This document shows, piece after piece, positions 1 through 5,389 of a stretch of 5,536 bases of DNA. How positions within the stretch are numbered: position 1 is the stretch's first letter; each line of letters starts with the position of its first letter. The translations under genes were made by a program, and so were the position numbers. Under the pieces are notes generated by a model. That model saw only the letters and a program-made list of their open reading frames with translations. It was not told where the DNA came from and did not search any database. This DNA is from an uncultured Collinsella sp. (GTDB lineage: Bacteria > Actinomycetota > Coriobacteriia > Coriobacteriales > Coriobacteriaceae), in the NCBI GenBank assembly GCA_900542555.1, contig UQNU01000083.1, positions 1 to 5,536 on the forward strand. Reading direction: 5' to 3'.

Positions 1-60
1 CACCCCGCCCCACCACTCCACCCACCATATATTGCAAAACACCCCCAAGCATATGTTCGA

Positions 61-80
61 AAACACAATATGTTGTGTTT
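61..80. promoter_or_regulatory. Operator-like palindrome AAACACAA-TATG-TTGTGTTT
   Basis: Perfect 8-bp arms separated by 4 bases in an AT-rich patch. The size and symmetry resemble binding sites of dimeric repressors. It might control a leftward gene beyond the window edge. No target gene is visible. Confidence 0.4.
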
Positions 81-86
81 ACAGCT

Positions 87-118
87 ACGGCGGGATGCCA
101 CCTGTGGCATCCCGCCGT
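87..118. repeat. Perfect 15-bp inverted repeat with GTGGCATCCCGC arms
   Basis: ACGGCGGGATGCCAC (87-101) is perfectly complementary to GTGGCATCCCGCCGT (104-118), with a 2-base centre. No T run follows on either strand, so it is a poor intrinsic terminator. A 13-base part of the right arm (103-115) recurs exactly at 3550-3562. Candidates are a protein-binding palindrome or a repeat unit. Confidence 0.75.
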
Positions 119-136
119 TCAACCTCAACCTTCAAG

Positions 137-171
137 TTGACCTTGAGGCGATTTTTGCGTCCCTTTATATA
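137..171 (+). promoter_or_regulatory. Weak rightward promoter-like sequence
   Basis: Plus-strand TTGAGG (143-148), a 17-base spacer and TATATA (166-171); TTGACC (137-142) overlaps upstream. Each hexamer matches 4 of 6 consensus bases. It would transcribe toward the end of xerD in antisense. There is no gene in this direction. Confidence 0.2.
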
Positions 172-240
172 CCGTTCACATCGCCCCCCAAACTCCCCCA
201 CCCAAGGCACGTGCGGCCCACCACCGCGATGCCAAGTGGC

Positions 241-311
241 AAAAAATGGGACGGGCCCCAGATTGCCCATGCGCGCGCAAAAGCACCCCGCGGCAATCTG
301 GGGCCCGTCCC
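241..311 (-). terminator. Probable xerD terminator with a 20-bp perfect stem
   Basis: GGGACGGGCCCCAGATTGCC (248-267) is perfectly complementary to 292-311, with a 24-base loop. On the minus strand the stem is followed by ATTTTTT (247-241), as expected for intrinsic termination, 34 bases after the xerD stop. The stem is unusually long and the loop large for a simple terminator, so it may also be a dispersed palindromic repeat used as one. The plus strand has no U tract. Confidence 0.7.
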
Positions 312-344
312 CAAATACCTATAAATATGCAGGTCAGTGATGTG

Positions 345-1286
345 TTAACGATGTGCCAGCGGGTGCGCCGCCAGATAGACCTCGGTCAGTTGCGTACGAT
401 CGACATGCGTGTAGATCTGCGTGGTCGATATATCGGCATGTCCCAAGATCTCCTGTAGCACACGGAGGTCTGCGCCGCCCGCAAGCATATGGGTGGCAAA
501 GGAGTGACGCAGCGTGTGGGGATGGAGTCCCACCAGCCCCACCTGGCGCCCGTAGCGCTCACAGATGGCATGAATGCCCTGGCGCGACAGACGGCGGCCG
601 TTCTTATTTAAAAAGACCGCCGAGGTCTCGGTTCCGCGGGCATGGGCCGCCAAGCGAGAACGCCCCTCAGTTACATAGAGCGTCAGAGCTCGCGCCGCGC
701 TTCCCACCAGCGGTGACAGGCGTTCCTTTGAGCCCTTACCGCGAACGAGCACAAAGCCATCGTCGATATGGATATCGCCCACATCGAGCCCCACCAACTC
801 GCTCACACGTAAACCGCATCCGTAGAGCACTTCCAAGATGGCATGGTCGCGCAAGCCCATCTCGCCCTCGGGGAAGTCTTGATCGAGCAGCGCCGAGACA
901 TCCTCCACCGATAGATACTCCGGCAAACGCTCAGCCTTTTTAGGCAGGCGCAACGCCGCCGTTGGATTTTGGGCCACAGCCCCATCGCACACCAAAAAGG
1001 CATGCAGGCCCTTCACGGCCGCAAGCGCACGCTCCACCGAGGCATCGGAATAGCCCCCATCGCGACGGTCGGCAACAAAGCCCTCCACGACCTGACGGGT
1101 CACCTCTTCAAAAGACACAATACCCGCCCGCTCCAGATAGGCGCAGTACGTCGTCAGGTCACGACGATAGGCCGCAATCGTGTTGCGCGCCAAACCCCGC
1201 TCGACCGCGAGGTAATCGAGATACTCCCCCGCCGCCACGGCGAGCGACGAGGGAGTAGCTTCGGTATGTTCCTTATTCGCCGGCAC
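345..1286 (-). CDS. xerD: Site-specific tyrosine recombinase XerD
   Basis: Cytoplasmic tyrosine recombinase that, in the known family, works at the chromosomal dif site (usually with XerC) to resolve chromosome dimers. The 313-aa product has an N-terminal SAM-like core-binding domain (about 14-100, with VERGLARNTIAAYRRDL) and a C-terminal catalytic domain (about 115-305). The full catalytic set is visible: Arg160 in GCGLRVSEL, Lys184 in GKGSKER, His257 and Arg260 in HPHTLRH, His283 in ILGH, and nucleophile Tyr292 in QIYTHV. The tail ending AAHPLAHR resembles XerD more than XerC. I chose the GTG at 1286-1284 because it lies 2 bases after the pyrG stop and gives a normal length. The frame stays open 51 codons further upstream, but that stretch overlaps pyrG and has no recombinase homology. 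Translation probably depends on coupling to pyrG, since the spacing of nearby purines is poor for an RBS. The protein appears intact. Whether it pairs with a XerC or acts alone cannot be judged here. Confidence 0.93.
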   Translation of the reverse strand: MPANKEHTEATPSSLAVAAGEYLDYLAVERGLARNTIAAYRRDLTTYCAYLERAGIVSFEEVTRQVVEGFVADRRDGGYSDASVERALAAVKGLHAFLVCDGAVAQNPTAALRLPKKAERLPEYLSVEDVSALLDQDFPEGEMGLRDHAILEVLYGCGLRVSELVGLDVGDIHIDDGFVLVRGKGSKERLSPLVGSAARALTLYVTEGRSRLAAHARGTETSAVFLNKNGRRLSRQGIHAICERYGRQVGLVGLHPHTLRHSFATHMLAGGADLRVLQEILGHADISTTQIYTHVDRTQLTEVYLAAHPLAHR

Positions 1287-1288
1287 CC

Positions 1289-2950
1289 TTAGTCCGTAGC
1301 GAGGTTCATGGGCGTCACCTGCAGACGGTCGACACCCTCGTGCTGGCCGATCGAAGCGCGCACGAACTCGCGGAACAGCGGCTGCGGGTTGGTCGGGCGG
1401 CTCTTGAACTCGGGATGAGCCTGAGTTGCCACATACCACGGATGCACGTCGCGCGGCAGCTCGACCATCTCGACCAGGCGCTCGTCGGGCGACAGGCCCG
1501 AGATAACCAAACCGGCGTCCTCGAGCTGGTCGCGGAAGGCGTTGTTGAACTCAAAGCGATGACGGTGACGCTCGTAGACGAGCTCCTCGCCATATGCCTC
1601 GCGAGCGAGGGTATCGGCGGCGAGCTTGCACGGATAGGCGCCCAGGCGCATGGTGCCGCCCTTCTCGGTCACGTCCTCCTGCGAGCTCATCAGATCGATG
1701 ACACTATACGGACCATCCGGATCGAACTCGGAGGAGCTGGCGCCGGCAAGGCCGACGACGTTGCGCGCAAATTCGCACACGGCCACCTGCATTCCCAGGC
1801 AAATGCCCAGATACGGAATCTTGTGCTCACGGGCAAACTCGGCCGCGAGGATCTTGCCCTCCAGGGCGCGCTTGCCAAAGCCGCCGGGGACCAGGATGCC
1901 CGAGGCGTCGCCCAGAACCTCGGAGACATTCTGCTCGTCGAGGCTCTCGCCGTCGACTAGCTGGACGTCCACATGGCGATCGTAGAAGACGCCCGCATGG
2001 TGCAGGGCCTCGATAACCGACAGGTACGCATCGGGCAGCTGCGTGTACTTACCCACGACGGCGATCTTCACCTTGTCGGCGTGATGGTTGGCGTGATTCT
2101 GTTTGCGCAGGAACTCGTTCCACTCGCTCATGTCGCGCTCACGCGGGTCCAGACCCAGGCGCTCGCAAATGCGCAGGTCAAAGTCCTGCTCGGCAAGCAG
2201 CTGCGGAACATCGTAAATGCTCGCGCAGTCCTCGTTGGTAAAGACACAATCGGTGTCGACGTCGCAGAAGCTTGCGATCTTTCCGCGGATAGCGTCATCG
2301 ATATGGTGGTCGGAGCGCAGCACGATGATATCGGGCTGGATGCCAAAGCTGCGGAGCTCCTTGACGGAATGCTGCGTGGGCTTGGTCTTGACCTCGTGGG
2401 CGGCGGCGATATAGGGAACGAGCGACACGTGGATGTAGCAGACGTTCTCGGGGCCGGCCTCCTTGCGGTACTGACGGATGGCCTCGACAAACGGTTGGGA
2501 CTCGATGTCGCCGATCGTGCCGCCCAGCTCGGTGATGACTACATCGGAGCCGGTCTGCTCCTCGATGCGGCGGAACTTGTCCTTAATGGCATTGGTGACG
2601 TGAGGAATCACCTGCACGGTACCGCCCAAAAAGTCGCCGCGACGCTCGCGGGCGATCAAGCTCTTATAGATGGCGCCGGTCGTAAAGTTGGAATCGCGGG
2701 TCAGGTTCTCATCAATAAAGCGCTCGTAATGACCCAGGTCCAGGTCGGACTCGTAACCATCCTCGGTAACGAAGACCTCACCATGCTGGAAGGGGCTCAT
2801 GGTACCGGGGTCGACGTTCAGATACGGATCGGCCTTCTGCATCGTTACTTTGTAGCCACGCGACTTGAGCAGACGGCCCAGCGAGGCCGCGGTGATACCC
2901 TTGCCCAGAGACGAAACCACGCCACCGGTTACGAACACATGCTTGGTCAT
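1289..2950 (-). CDS. pyrG: CTP synthase (glutamine-hydrolysing)
   Basis: Converts UTP, ATP and glutamine to CTP, the last step of de novo pyrimidine nucleotide synthesis; a cytosolic tetramer in the known family. The 553-aa length is normal. The N-terminal amidoligase domain (1 to about 270) shows the start MTKHVFVTGG, the P-loop VVSSLGKG (11-18), KADPYLNVDPGTMSPFQHGEVFV (split by position: 39-61), the Mg-binding region DLDLGHYERF (69-78) and ELGGTIGDIES (141-151). The C-terminal class I glutamine amidotransferase domain (about 295-535) has an oxyanion-type PGGFG (355-359), nucleophile Cys384 in GICLGMQ, and His512 and Glu514 in AHPEF. All key residues are present. The ATG at 2950 follows an AGG (2962-2960) with a 9-base spacing. 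xerD begins 2 bases after the stop, so pyrG leads a two-gene transcript. A terminator isolates it from the gene upstream. The leader hairpin may contribute to pyrimidine-responsive control (see findings). Confidence 0.98.
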   Translation of the reverse strand: MTKHVFVTGGVVSSLGKGITAASLGRLLKSRGYKVTMQKADPYLNVDPGTMSPFQHGEVFVTEDGYESDLDLGHYERFIDENLTRDSNFTTGAIYKSLIARERRGDFLGGTVQVIPHVTNAIKDKFRRIEEQTGSDVVITELGGTIGDIESQPFVEAIRQYRKEAGPENVCYIHVSLVPYIAAAHEVKTKPTQHSVKELRSFGIQPDIIVLRSDHHIDDAIRGKIASFCDVDTDCVFTNEDCASIYDVPQLLAEQDFDLRICERLGLDPRERDMSEWNEFLRKQNHANHHADKVKIAVVGKYTQLPDAYLSVIEALHHAGVFYDRHVDVQLVDGESLDEQNVSEVLGDASGILVPGGFGKRALEGKILAAEFAREHKIPYLGICLGMQVAVCEFARNVVGLAGASSSEFDPDGPYSVIDLMSSQEDVTEKGGTMRLGAYPCKLAADTLAREAYGEELVYERHRHRFEFNNAFRDQLEDAGLVISGLSPDERLVEMVELPRDVHPWYVATQAHPEFKSRPTNPQPLFREFVRASIGQHEGVDRLQVTPMNLATD

Positions 2951-2968
2951 ATTGAGTTACCTGCGCTT

Positions 2969-3000
2969 CCCGTAGAAGTTGTTTATCCACATCTTACGGG
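2969..3000 (-). promoter_or_regulatory. Inverted repeat (hairpin) in the pyrG leader
   Basis: On the minus strand CCCGTA (3000-2995) pairs with TACGGG (2974-2969); two more pairs form past a bulged A. The loop is about 15 bases. No U tract follows, so it is not a terminator. It ends 6 bases before the AGG of the pyrG ribosome binding site and may affect mRNA 5' end use, stability or ribosome loading. Confidence 0.55.
2983..2991 (+). promoter_or_regulatory. Perfect DnaA-box sequence (TTATCCACA)
   Basis: An exact match to the strongest known DnaA box on the plus strand, inside the loop of the pyrG leader hairpin and just downstream of the candidate promoter. It is a single box, so it is not an origin. 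A DnaA-titrating or regulatory role is possible, and so is chance. Confidence 0.4.
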
Positions 3001-3005
3001 TCTTC

Positions 3006-3037
3006 ATTGTAATACTCGCGCCGCGGACCGTTCGCAA
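3006..3037 (-). promoter_or_regulatory. Candidate pyrG promoter
   Basis: Minus-strand TACAAT (3011-3006, 5 of 6 consensus) is preceded by TTGCGA (3037-3032, 4 of 6) at a 20-base spacer, longer than ideal. An overlapping TATTAC (3013-3008) would give 18 bases. It lies between the upstream terminator and pyrG, where a promoter must be. Predicted transcription would begin close to 3000, right at the base of the leader hairpin. Confidence 0.4.
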
Positions 3038-3070
3038 TTTTTCTCGCGTGCGATTGCATTTCTCAATCTT

Positions 3071-3104
3071 GAAACAAAACGCCGCCCGGTTTCCCAGGCG
3101 GCGT
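3071..3104 (-). terminator. Rho-independent terminator of the winged-helix gene
   Basis: On the minus strand ACGCCGCC and GGCGGCGT form a perfect 8-bp stem around a 10-base loop, in which two more G-C pairs are possible. TTTTGTTTC follows. It starts 25 bases after the stop codon and shows that pyrG needs its own promoter. Confidence 0.85.
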
Positions 3105-3128
3105 CGCTGTGGCAAGGGTTACATGCTG

Positions 3129-3467
3129 CTATCGATCAGCAACCTCGTCCTCAAGCATTTCTTGAACGAGCATGCCGGTACGGACGCCGTCAAGATACCA
3201 CTCGCCACGTTCGGTGAGGCAAATGCCATTTGCAAGCTGACCGCCGTCGTCGCTATAACGCGAGACGACATCAATCATGCCTTCGGAATCCAAGCGATCG
3301 ATTGCGGCGCGGGCACGATACGGCGAAACCCCCACGCGCTCGGCAAGCGTTTTGCGCGAGAAACCATACGGCCCGCCATTGTCTTCGGTTTGCCGGTCGA
3401 TCTCCATCAACACCAGCACCTCGACACGCTTCATATCGTTGACACTCGCACGACCCTTGCCCGCCAT
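3129..3467 (-). CDS. Small winged-helix DNA-binding protein, probable transcriptional regulator
   Basis: A 112-aa protein that I do not recognise as a named regulator. It reads as a single winged helix-turn-helix domain. There is a first helix at about 10-26 (NDMKRVEVLVLMEIDRQ), a helix-turn-helix at about 37-63 (SRKTLAERVGVSPYRARAAIDRLDSEGMI), a wing at about 65-86 rich in Asp and Gly, and a C-terminal helix after LTERGEWYL. This layout is like MarR and related families (inference from pattern). There is no ligand domain, signal peptide or membrane segment. I chose the ATG at 3467 because GAGGAGG sits 5 bases upstream, a near-perfect ribosome binding site. A longer frame starting at a GTG at 3521 has no comparable site. 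The gene is a single unit, with terminators before (3657-3689) and after (3071-3104). Two TTACCTGCC copies around its promoter could be its own operators. Its targets and effector are unknown. Confidence 0.8.
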   Translation of the reverse strand: MAGKGRASVNDMKRVEVLVLMEIDRQTEDNGGPYGFSRKTLAERVGVSPYRARAAIDRLDSEGMIDVVSRYSDDGGQLANGICLTERGEWYLDGVRTGMLVQEMLEDEVADR

Positions 3468-3479
3468 AGCAGCCTCCTC
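3465..3479 (-). promoter_or_regulatory. Ribosome binding site deciding the winged-helix gene start
   Basis: The minus strand reads GAGGAGG-CTGCT-ATG: a near-perfect Shine-Dalgarno with 5-base spacing. It fixes the start at 3467 rather than the upstream GTG at 3521. Confidence 0.8.
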
Positions 3480-3531
3480 AAACCGAGCACGAGCATCTAA
3501 CGCGCCGTGCGCGACCGACACACCTCACGAT

Positions 3532-3540
3532 GGCAGGTAA
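3532..3540 (-). repeat. TTACCTGCC direct repeat, downstream copy
   Basis: On the minus strand TTACCTGCC, identical to 3611-3619 and in the same orientation, 79 bases apart start to start. The pair straddles the candidate -10 of the winged-helix gene, so they could be operator half-sites. This is inference from placement. Confidence 0.4.
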
Positions 3541-3549
3541 TATCCATCA

Positions 3550-3562
3550 TGTGGCATCCCGC
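3550..3562 (+). repeat. Second copy of TGTGGCATCCCGC
   Basis: An exact 13-base match to 103-115, here without the complementary arm, upstream of the winged-helix gene and inside its predicted leader. A 13-base match within 5.5 kb is unlikely by chance, but common short repeats could explain it. Confidence 0.5.
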
Positions 3563-3584
3563 TAAGGATGAAACAGTTACAGTT

Positions 3585-3592
3585 ATTGTATA
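3585..3592 (-). promoter_or_regulatory. Candidate -10 (TATACAAT) for the winged-helix gene
   Basis: The minus strand reads GGTATACAATAAC, containing TACAAT (5 of 6 consensus). It lies in the only AT-rich part of the gap between the upstream terminator and the gene. No convincing -35 is found at 16-18 bases, so an activator or another sigma factor could be involved, or the call could be wrong. It predicts a leader of about 110 bases. Confidence 0.35.
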
Positions 3593-3610
3593 CCGCTCAA
3601 ATTGTTTCTA

Positions 3611-3619
3611 GGCAGGTAA
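3611..3619 (-). repeat. TTACCTGCC direct repeat, upstream copy
   Basis: The second exact copy of the 9-base motif, about 20 bases upstream of the candidate -10 box, which is where an activator or repressor site would be expected. Its partner lies within the predicted leader. Confidence 0.4.
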
Positions 3620-3656
3620 ACAGCTATTTTTCGCCGAAATAGGCGCTTTATTGATC

Positions 3657-3689
3657 AAAAAGCCGTACCGGGCGCTAACCCGATACGGC
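3657..3689 (-). terminator. Rho-independent terminator of the UPF0371 gene
   Basis: On the minus strand GCCGTA-T-CGGG, a 6-base loop TTAGCG, then CCCG-G-TACGGC followed by TTTTT. That is 6 bp, one mismatch and 4 bp of stem, then a U tract, 35 bases after the stop codon. It separates the UPF0371 gene from the winged-helix gene. Confidence 0.85.
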
Positions 3690-3723
3690 CAAAATGCAAT
3701 GCAATTACCGCGGTGCTTCAAAC

Positions 3724-5205
3724 TTAGCGATGGAAGAAACCGCGGCGCTCAAACTTGGGCTCGCAGCACACGTTGATACCCAGTTTGCGCAGTACCGTCT
3801 CGTCCGTCGGCGAGATGATCACGCTAAAGAAGGCATCGCAACCGCGCAGCTGCTCCAGGCCCGAAAGGACGCGAGCGGCCGTCTCACTCGTGGCCGAGGT
3901 GATCGACAGCGCCATAAGCGTCTCGTCGGTGTGGAGGCGCGGGTTTTTGCTTCCCAGGAAATGCGTCTTGAGCTTGCTGATGGGCTCGATCGCCTCATCG
4001 CTAATGACCTCGAGCTCAAGGTCGACGCCCGAGACATGCTTGAGGGCGTTCATAATGAGCGAACTTGCGGCGCCCAGGCGCGTGGAGGTCTTACCGGTCA
4101 CCACGGAGCCATCGGGCATGACCATGGCACCCACGGGACCACCCGTCAGCTGCTCCCTGGTGAGGGCCGCCGAGCGCGCCGGTGAGTAGTTCTTATCGAT
4201 GCCGGCTTTCTTCATAATAATCTTGAGACGGTCGACTTGCTCATCGCCCACGCCGGTACGGCGCACATTTTCGACCGCGGTAAAGTAGCGGCGGACGATC
4301 TCCATCTTGGAAGCGTCGCGGCAGGCATCGTCATCGGTGATGGCAAAGCCGACCATATTGACGCCCATGTCCGTAGGGCTCTGGTAGGGGCTCTTGCCCA
4401 GGATCTTTTCCATCAGGGCACGGACTACCGGGAAGGCCTCGACGTCGCGGTTGTAGTTGACCGTGGTCTTGTTGTAGGCCTCAAGGTGGAACGAATCGAT
4501 GATATTGGCGTCGTCGAGGTCAGCCGTGGCGGCCTCGTAGGCAATATTGACCGGATGCGTCAGAGGAAGATTCCAGACCGGGAAGGTCTCGAACTTGGCA
4601 TAGCCGGCGGCCGTGCCATGCTTGTGCTCGTGATAGAGCTGAGACAGGCAGGTGGCAAGCTTGCCCGAGCCAGGACCGGGGGCAGTGACCACGACGAGCG
4701 GTCGGGTGGTCTCGACAAACTCGTTCTTGCCGTAGCCATCGTCGGACACGATCAGATCGACATCGTGCGGATACCCCTCGATGGGATAGTGCAGCTTGGC
4801 GGGAATACCGAGCGCGTTCAGGCGGTTGCGGAACACATCGGCAGCAGGCTGGCCGGCATACTGGGTGATGACCACAGCCGCGACGGCAAACCCATTCCCT
4901 CGGAACAGATCGACCAGGCGCAAAACGTCCTCGTCATAGGTAATGCCAAGGTCACCACGAGCCTTGTTTTTCTCGATGTGGTTCGCGTTGATCGCGATGA
5001 TAACCTCGACATCGTCGGCGATACTCTTGAGCATGCGGAACTTGCTGTCCGGTTCAAAACCCGGCAGCACGCGGCTCGCATGATAGTCATCGAACAGCTT
5101 ACCGCCAAACTCCAAATAGAGCTTGCCGCCAAACTGCGAGATGCGCTCCTTAATGTGAGCAGCCTGCAGCTCGATATACTTCGCGTTGTCGAAACCCTGG
5201 CGCAT
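3724..5205 (-). CDS. UPF0371 / DUF1846 family protein of unknown function
   Basis: A 493-aa cytosolic protein matching, by recall, the DUF1846 (UPF0371) family of Actinobacteria and Firmicutes, for which I know of structures but no settled function. Family hallmarks include the opening MRQGFDNAKYIELQ, then GKLYLEFGGKLFDDYHASRVLPGFEPD (split by position: 27-53), and the tail with SVIISPTDETVLRKLG (461-476) and CCEPKF (480-485). A glycine-rich stretch APGPGSGKLATC (175-186) with Lys182 looks like a phosphate-binding loop, so nucleotide binding is plausible but unproven. Further conserved-looking blocks are YNRDVEAFPVVRALMEKI (251-268) and MVMPDGSVVTGKTST (361-375). I chose the ATG at 5205 because GGGAG lies 6 bases upstream and homologues begin at this point. 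An in-frame ATG at 5229 has no ribosome binding site and lies very close to the predicted transcription start. The gene is monocistronic: a TATAAT box precedes it and a strong terminator follows. It appears intact. Confidence 0.9.
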   Translation of the reverse strand: MRQGFDNAKYIELQAAHIKERISQFGGKLYLEFGGKLFDDYHASRVLPGFEPDSKFRMLKSIADDVEVIIAINANHIEKNKARGDLGITYDEDVLRLVDLFRGNGFAVAAVVITQYAGQPAADVFRNRLNALGIPAKLHYPIEGYPHDVDLIVSDDGYGKNEFVETTRPLVVVTAPGPGSGKLATCLSQLYHEHKHGTAAGYAKFETFPVWNLPLTHPVNIAYEAATADLDDANIIDSFHLEAYNKTTVNYNRDVEAFPVVRALMEKILGKSPYQSPTDMGVNMVGFAITDDDACRDASKMEIVRRYFTAVENVRRTGVGDEQVDRLKIIMKKAGIDKNYSPARSAALTREQLTGGPVGAMVMPDGSVVTGKTSTRLGAASSLIMNALKHVSGVDLELEVISDEAIEPISKLKTHFLGSKNPRLHTDETLMALSITSATSETAARVLSGLEQLRGCDAFFSVIISPTDETVLRKLGINVCCEPKFERRGFFHR

Positions 5206-5244
5206 ATATGGCTCCCGTCCCGTTTCCATTTAATGTTCTAGGCG

Positions 5245-5250
5245 ATTATA
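5245..5250 (-). promoter_or_regulatory. -10 box (TATAAT) of the UPF0371 gene promoter
   Basis: A perfect TATAAT on the minus strand, 39 bases upstream of the chosen ATG (5205). Transcription would begin near 5237 and give a leader of about 30 bases that contains the GGGAG ribosome binding site. This supports the 5205 start over 5229. The hexamer 17 bases upstream (GCGTTG) is a poor -35, so the promoter is called mainly on the -10. Confidence 0.55.
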
Positions 5251-5312
5251 ACGGAGCAGACCCTCCCCAACGCCCAAGCAATCAACTGGCACCAACCAAA
5301 CACGCCATCGAT

Positions 5313-5381
5313 AAGTTGCGGTGAAATAGTTCCCGTTTAACCCCTCAAGACGGCCAAACAGGAACTATTCCACCGCAACTT
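5313..5381. repeat. Large inverted repeat with 21-base arms
   Basis: 5313-5333 and 5361-5381 are inverted copies with a single mismatch (20 of 21). One arm begins AAGTTGCGGTGAAATAG. A further GTTT/AAAC pair (5335-5338 with 5356-5359) lies inside past one mismatch. The 17-base loop is 5339-5355. There is no strong T tract on either side (CCCCTTTTG follows on the plus strand), so it looks more like a dispersed repeat than a terminator. Confidence 0.75.
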
Positions 5382-5389
5382 CCCCTTTT

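Larger units (their letters stand above)
1..344. other. Non-coding gap downstream of xerD
   Basis: There is no credible gene here. Short frames lack ribosome binding sites and family features. The gap holds the palindromes at 61-80 and 87-118, the promoter-like pair at 137-171 and the xerD terminator. The minus strand of 1-26 is very G-rich (GGGG, GGGG, GG, GG, GGG, GG runs). Confidence 0.7.

Noticed and set aside
1..29. Minus-strand ATG at 29-27 reading out of the window
   Set aside because: Only about nine Gly/Val-rich codons are visible and no clear ribosome site precedes it, so it cannot be supported.
61..80. dif site next to xerD
   Set aside because: Arms and spacing differ from the 11-6-11 dif layout, and typical dif arm sequences are absent.
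32..340. Short plus-strand open frames downstream of xerD
   Set aside because: They cross perfect palindromes and a terminator, lack ribosome sites and have low-complexity composition.
1287..1439. 51-codon N-terminal extension of xerD, opening at an ATG at 1439
   Set aside because: It lies wholly within the pyrG 3' end in another frame. Its residues show no recombinase pattern, and the GTG at 1286 gives the normal XerD length.
2951..3070. Bacillus-type pyrG attenuator
   Set aside because: The leader has no hairpin followed by a U tract and no GGG at the predicted start. The only true terminator (3071-3104) lies upstream and belongs to the winged-helix gene.
1973..3217. Long plus-strand open frame opposite pyrG (414 codons)
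   Set aside because: It is an antisense shadow of a GC-rich, strongly conserved gene. It runs through the pyrG leader and into the winged-helix gene, and has no ribosome binding site or family pattern.
3468..3521. GTG at 3521 as the start of the winged-helix gene
   Set aside because: The extra 18 residues add no domain, and the GAGGAGG site points to 3467.
5206..5229. Upstream ATG (5229) as the UPF0371 start
   Set aside because: It has no Shine-Dalgarno and lies about 8 bases after the predicted transcription start. The ATG at 5205 has GGGAG and matches homologue N-termini.
4237..5241. Long plus-strand open frame opposite the UPF0371 gene (334 codons)
   Set aside because: It is also an antisense shadow. 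Its residues mirror the complement of a well-supported gene.
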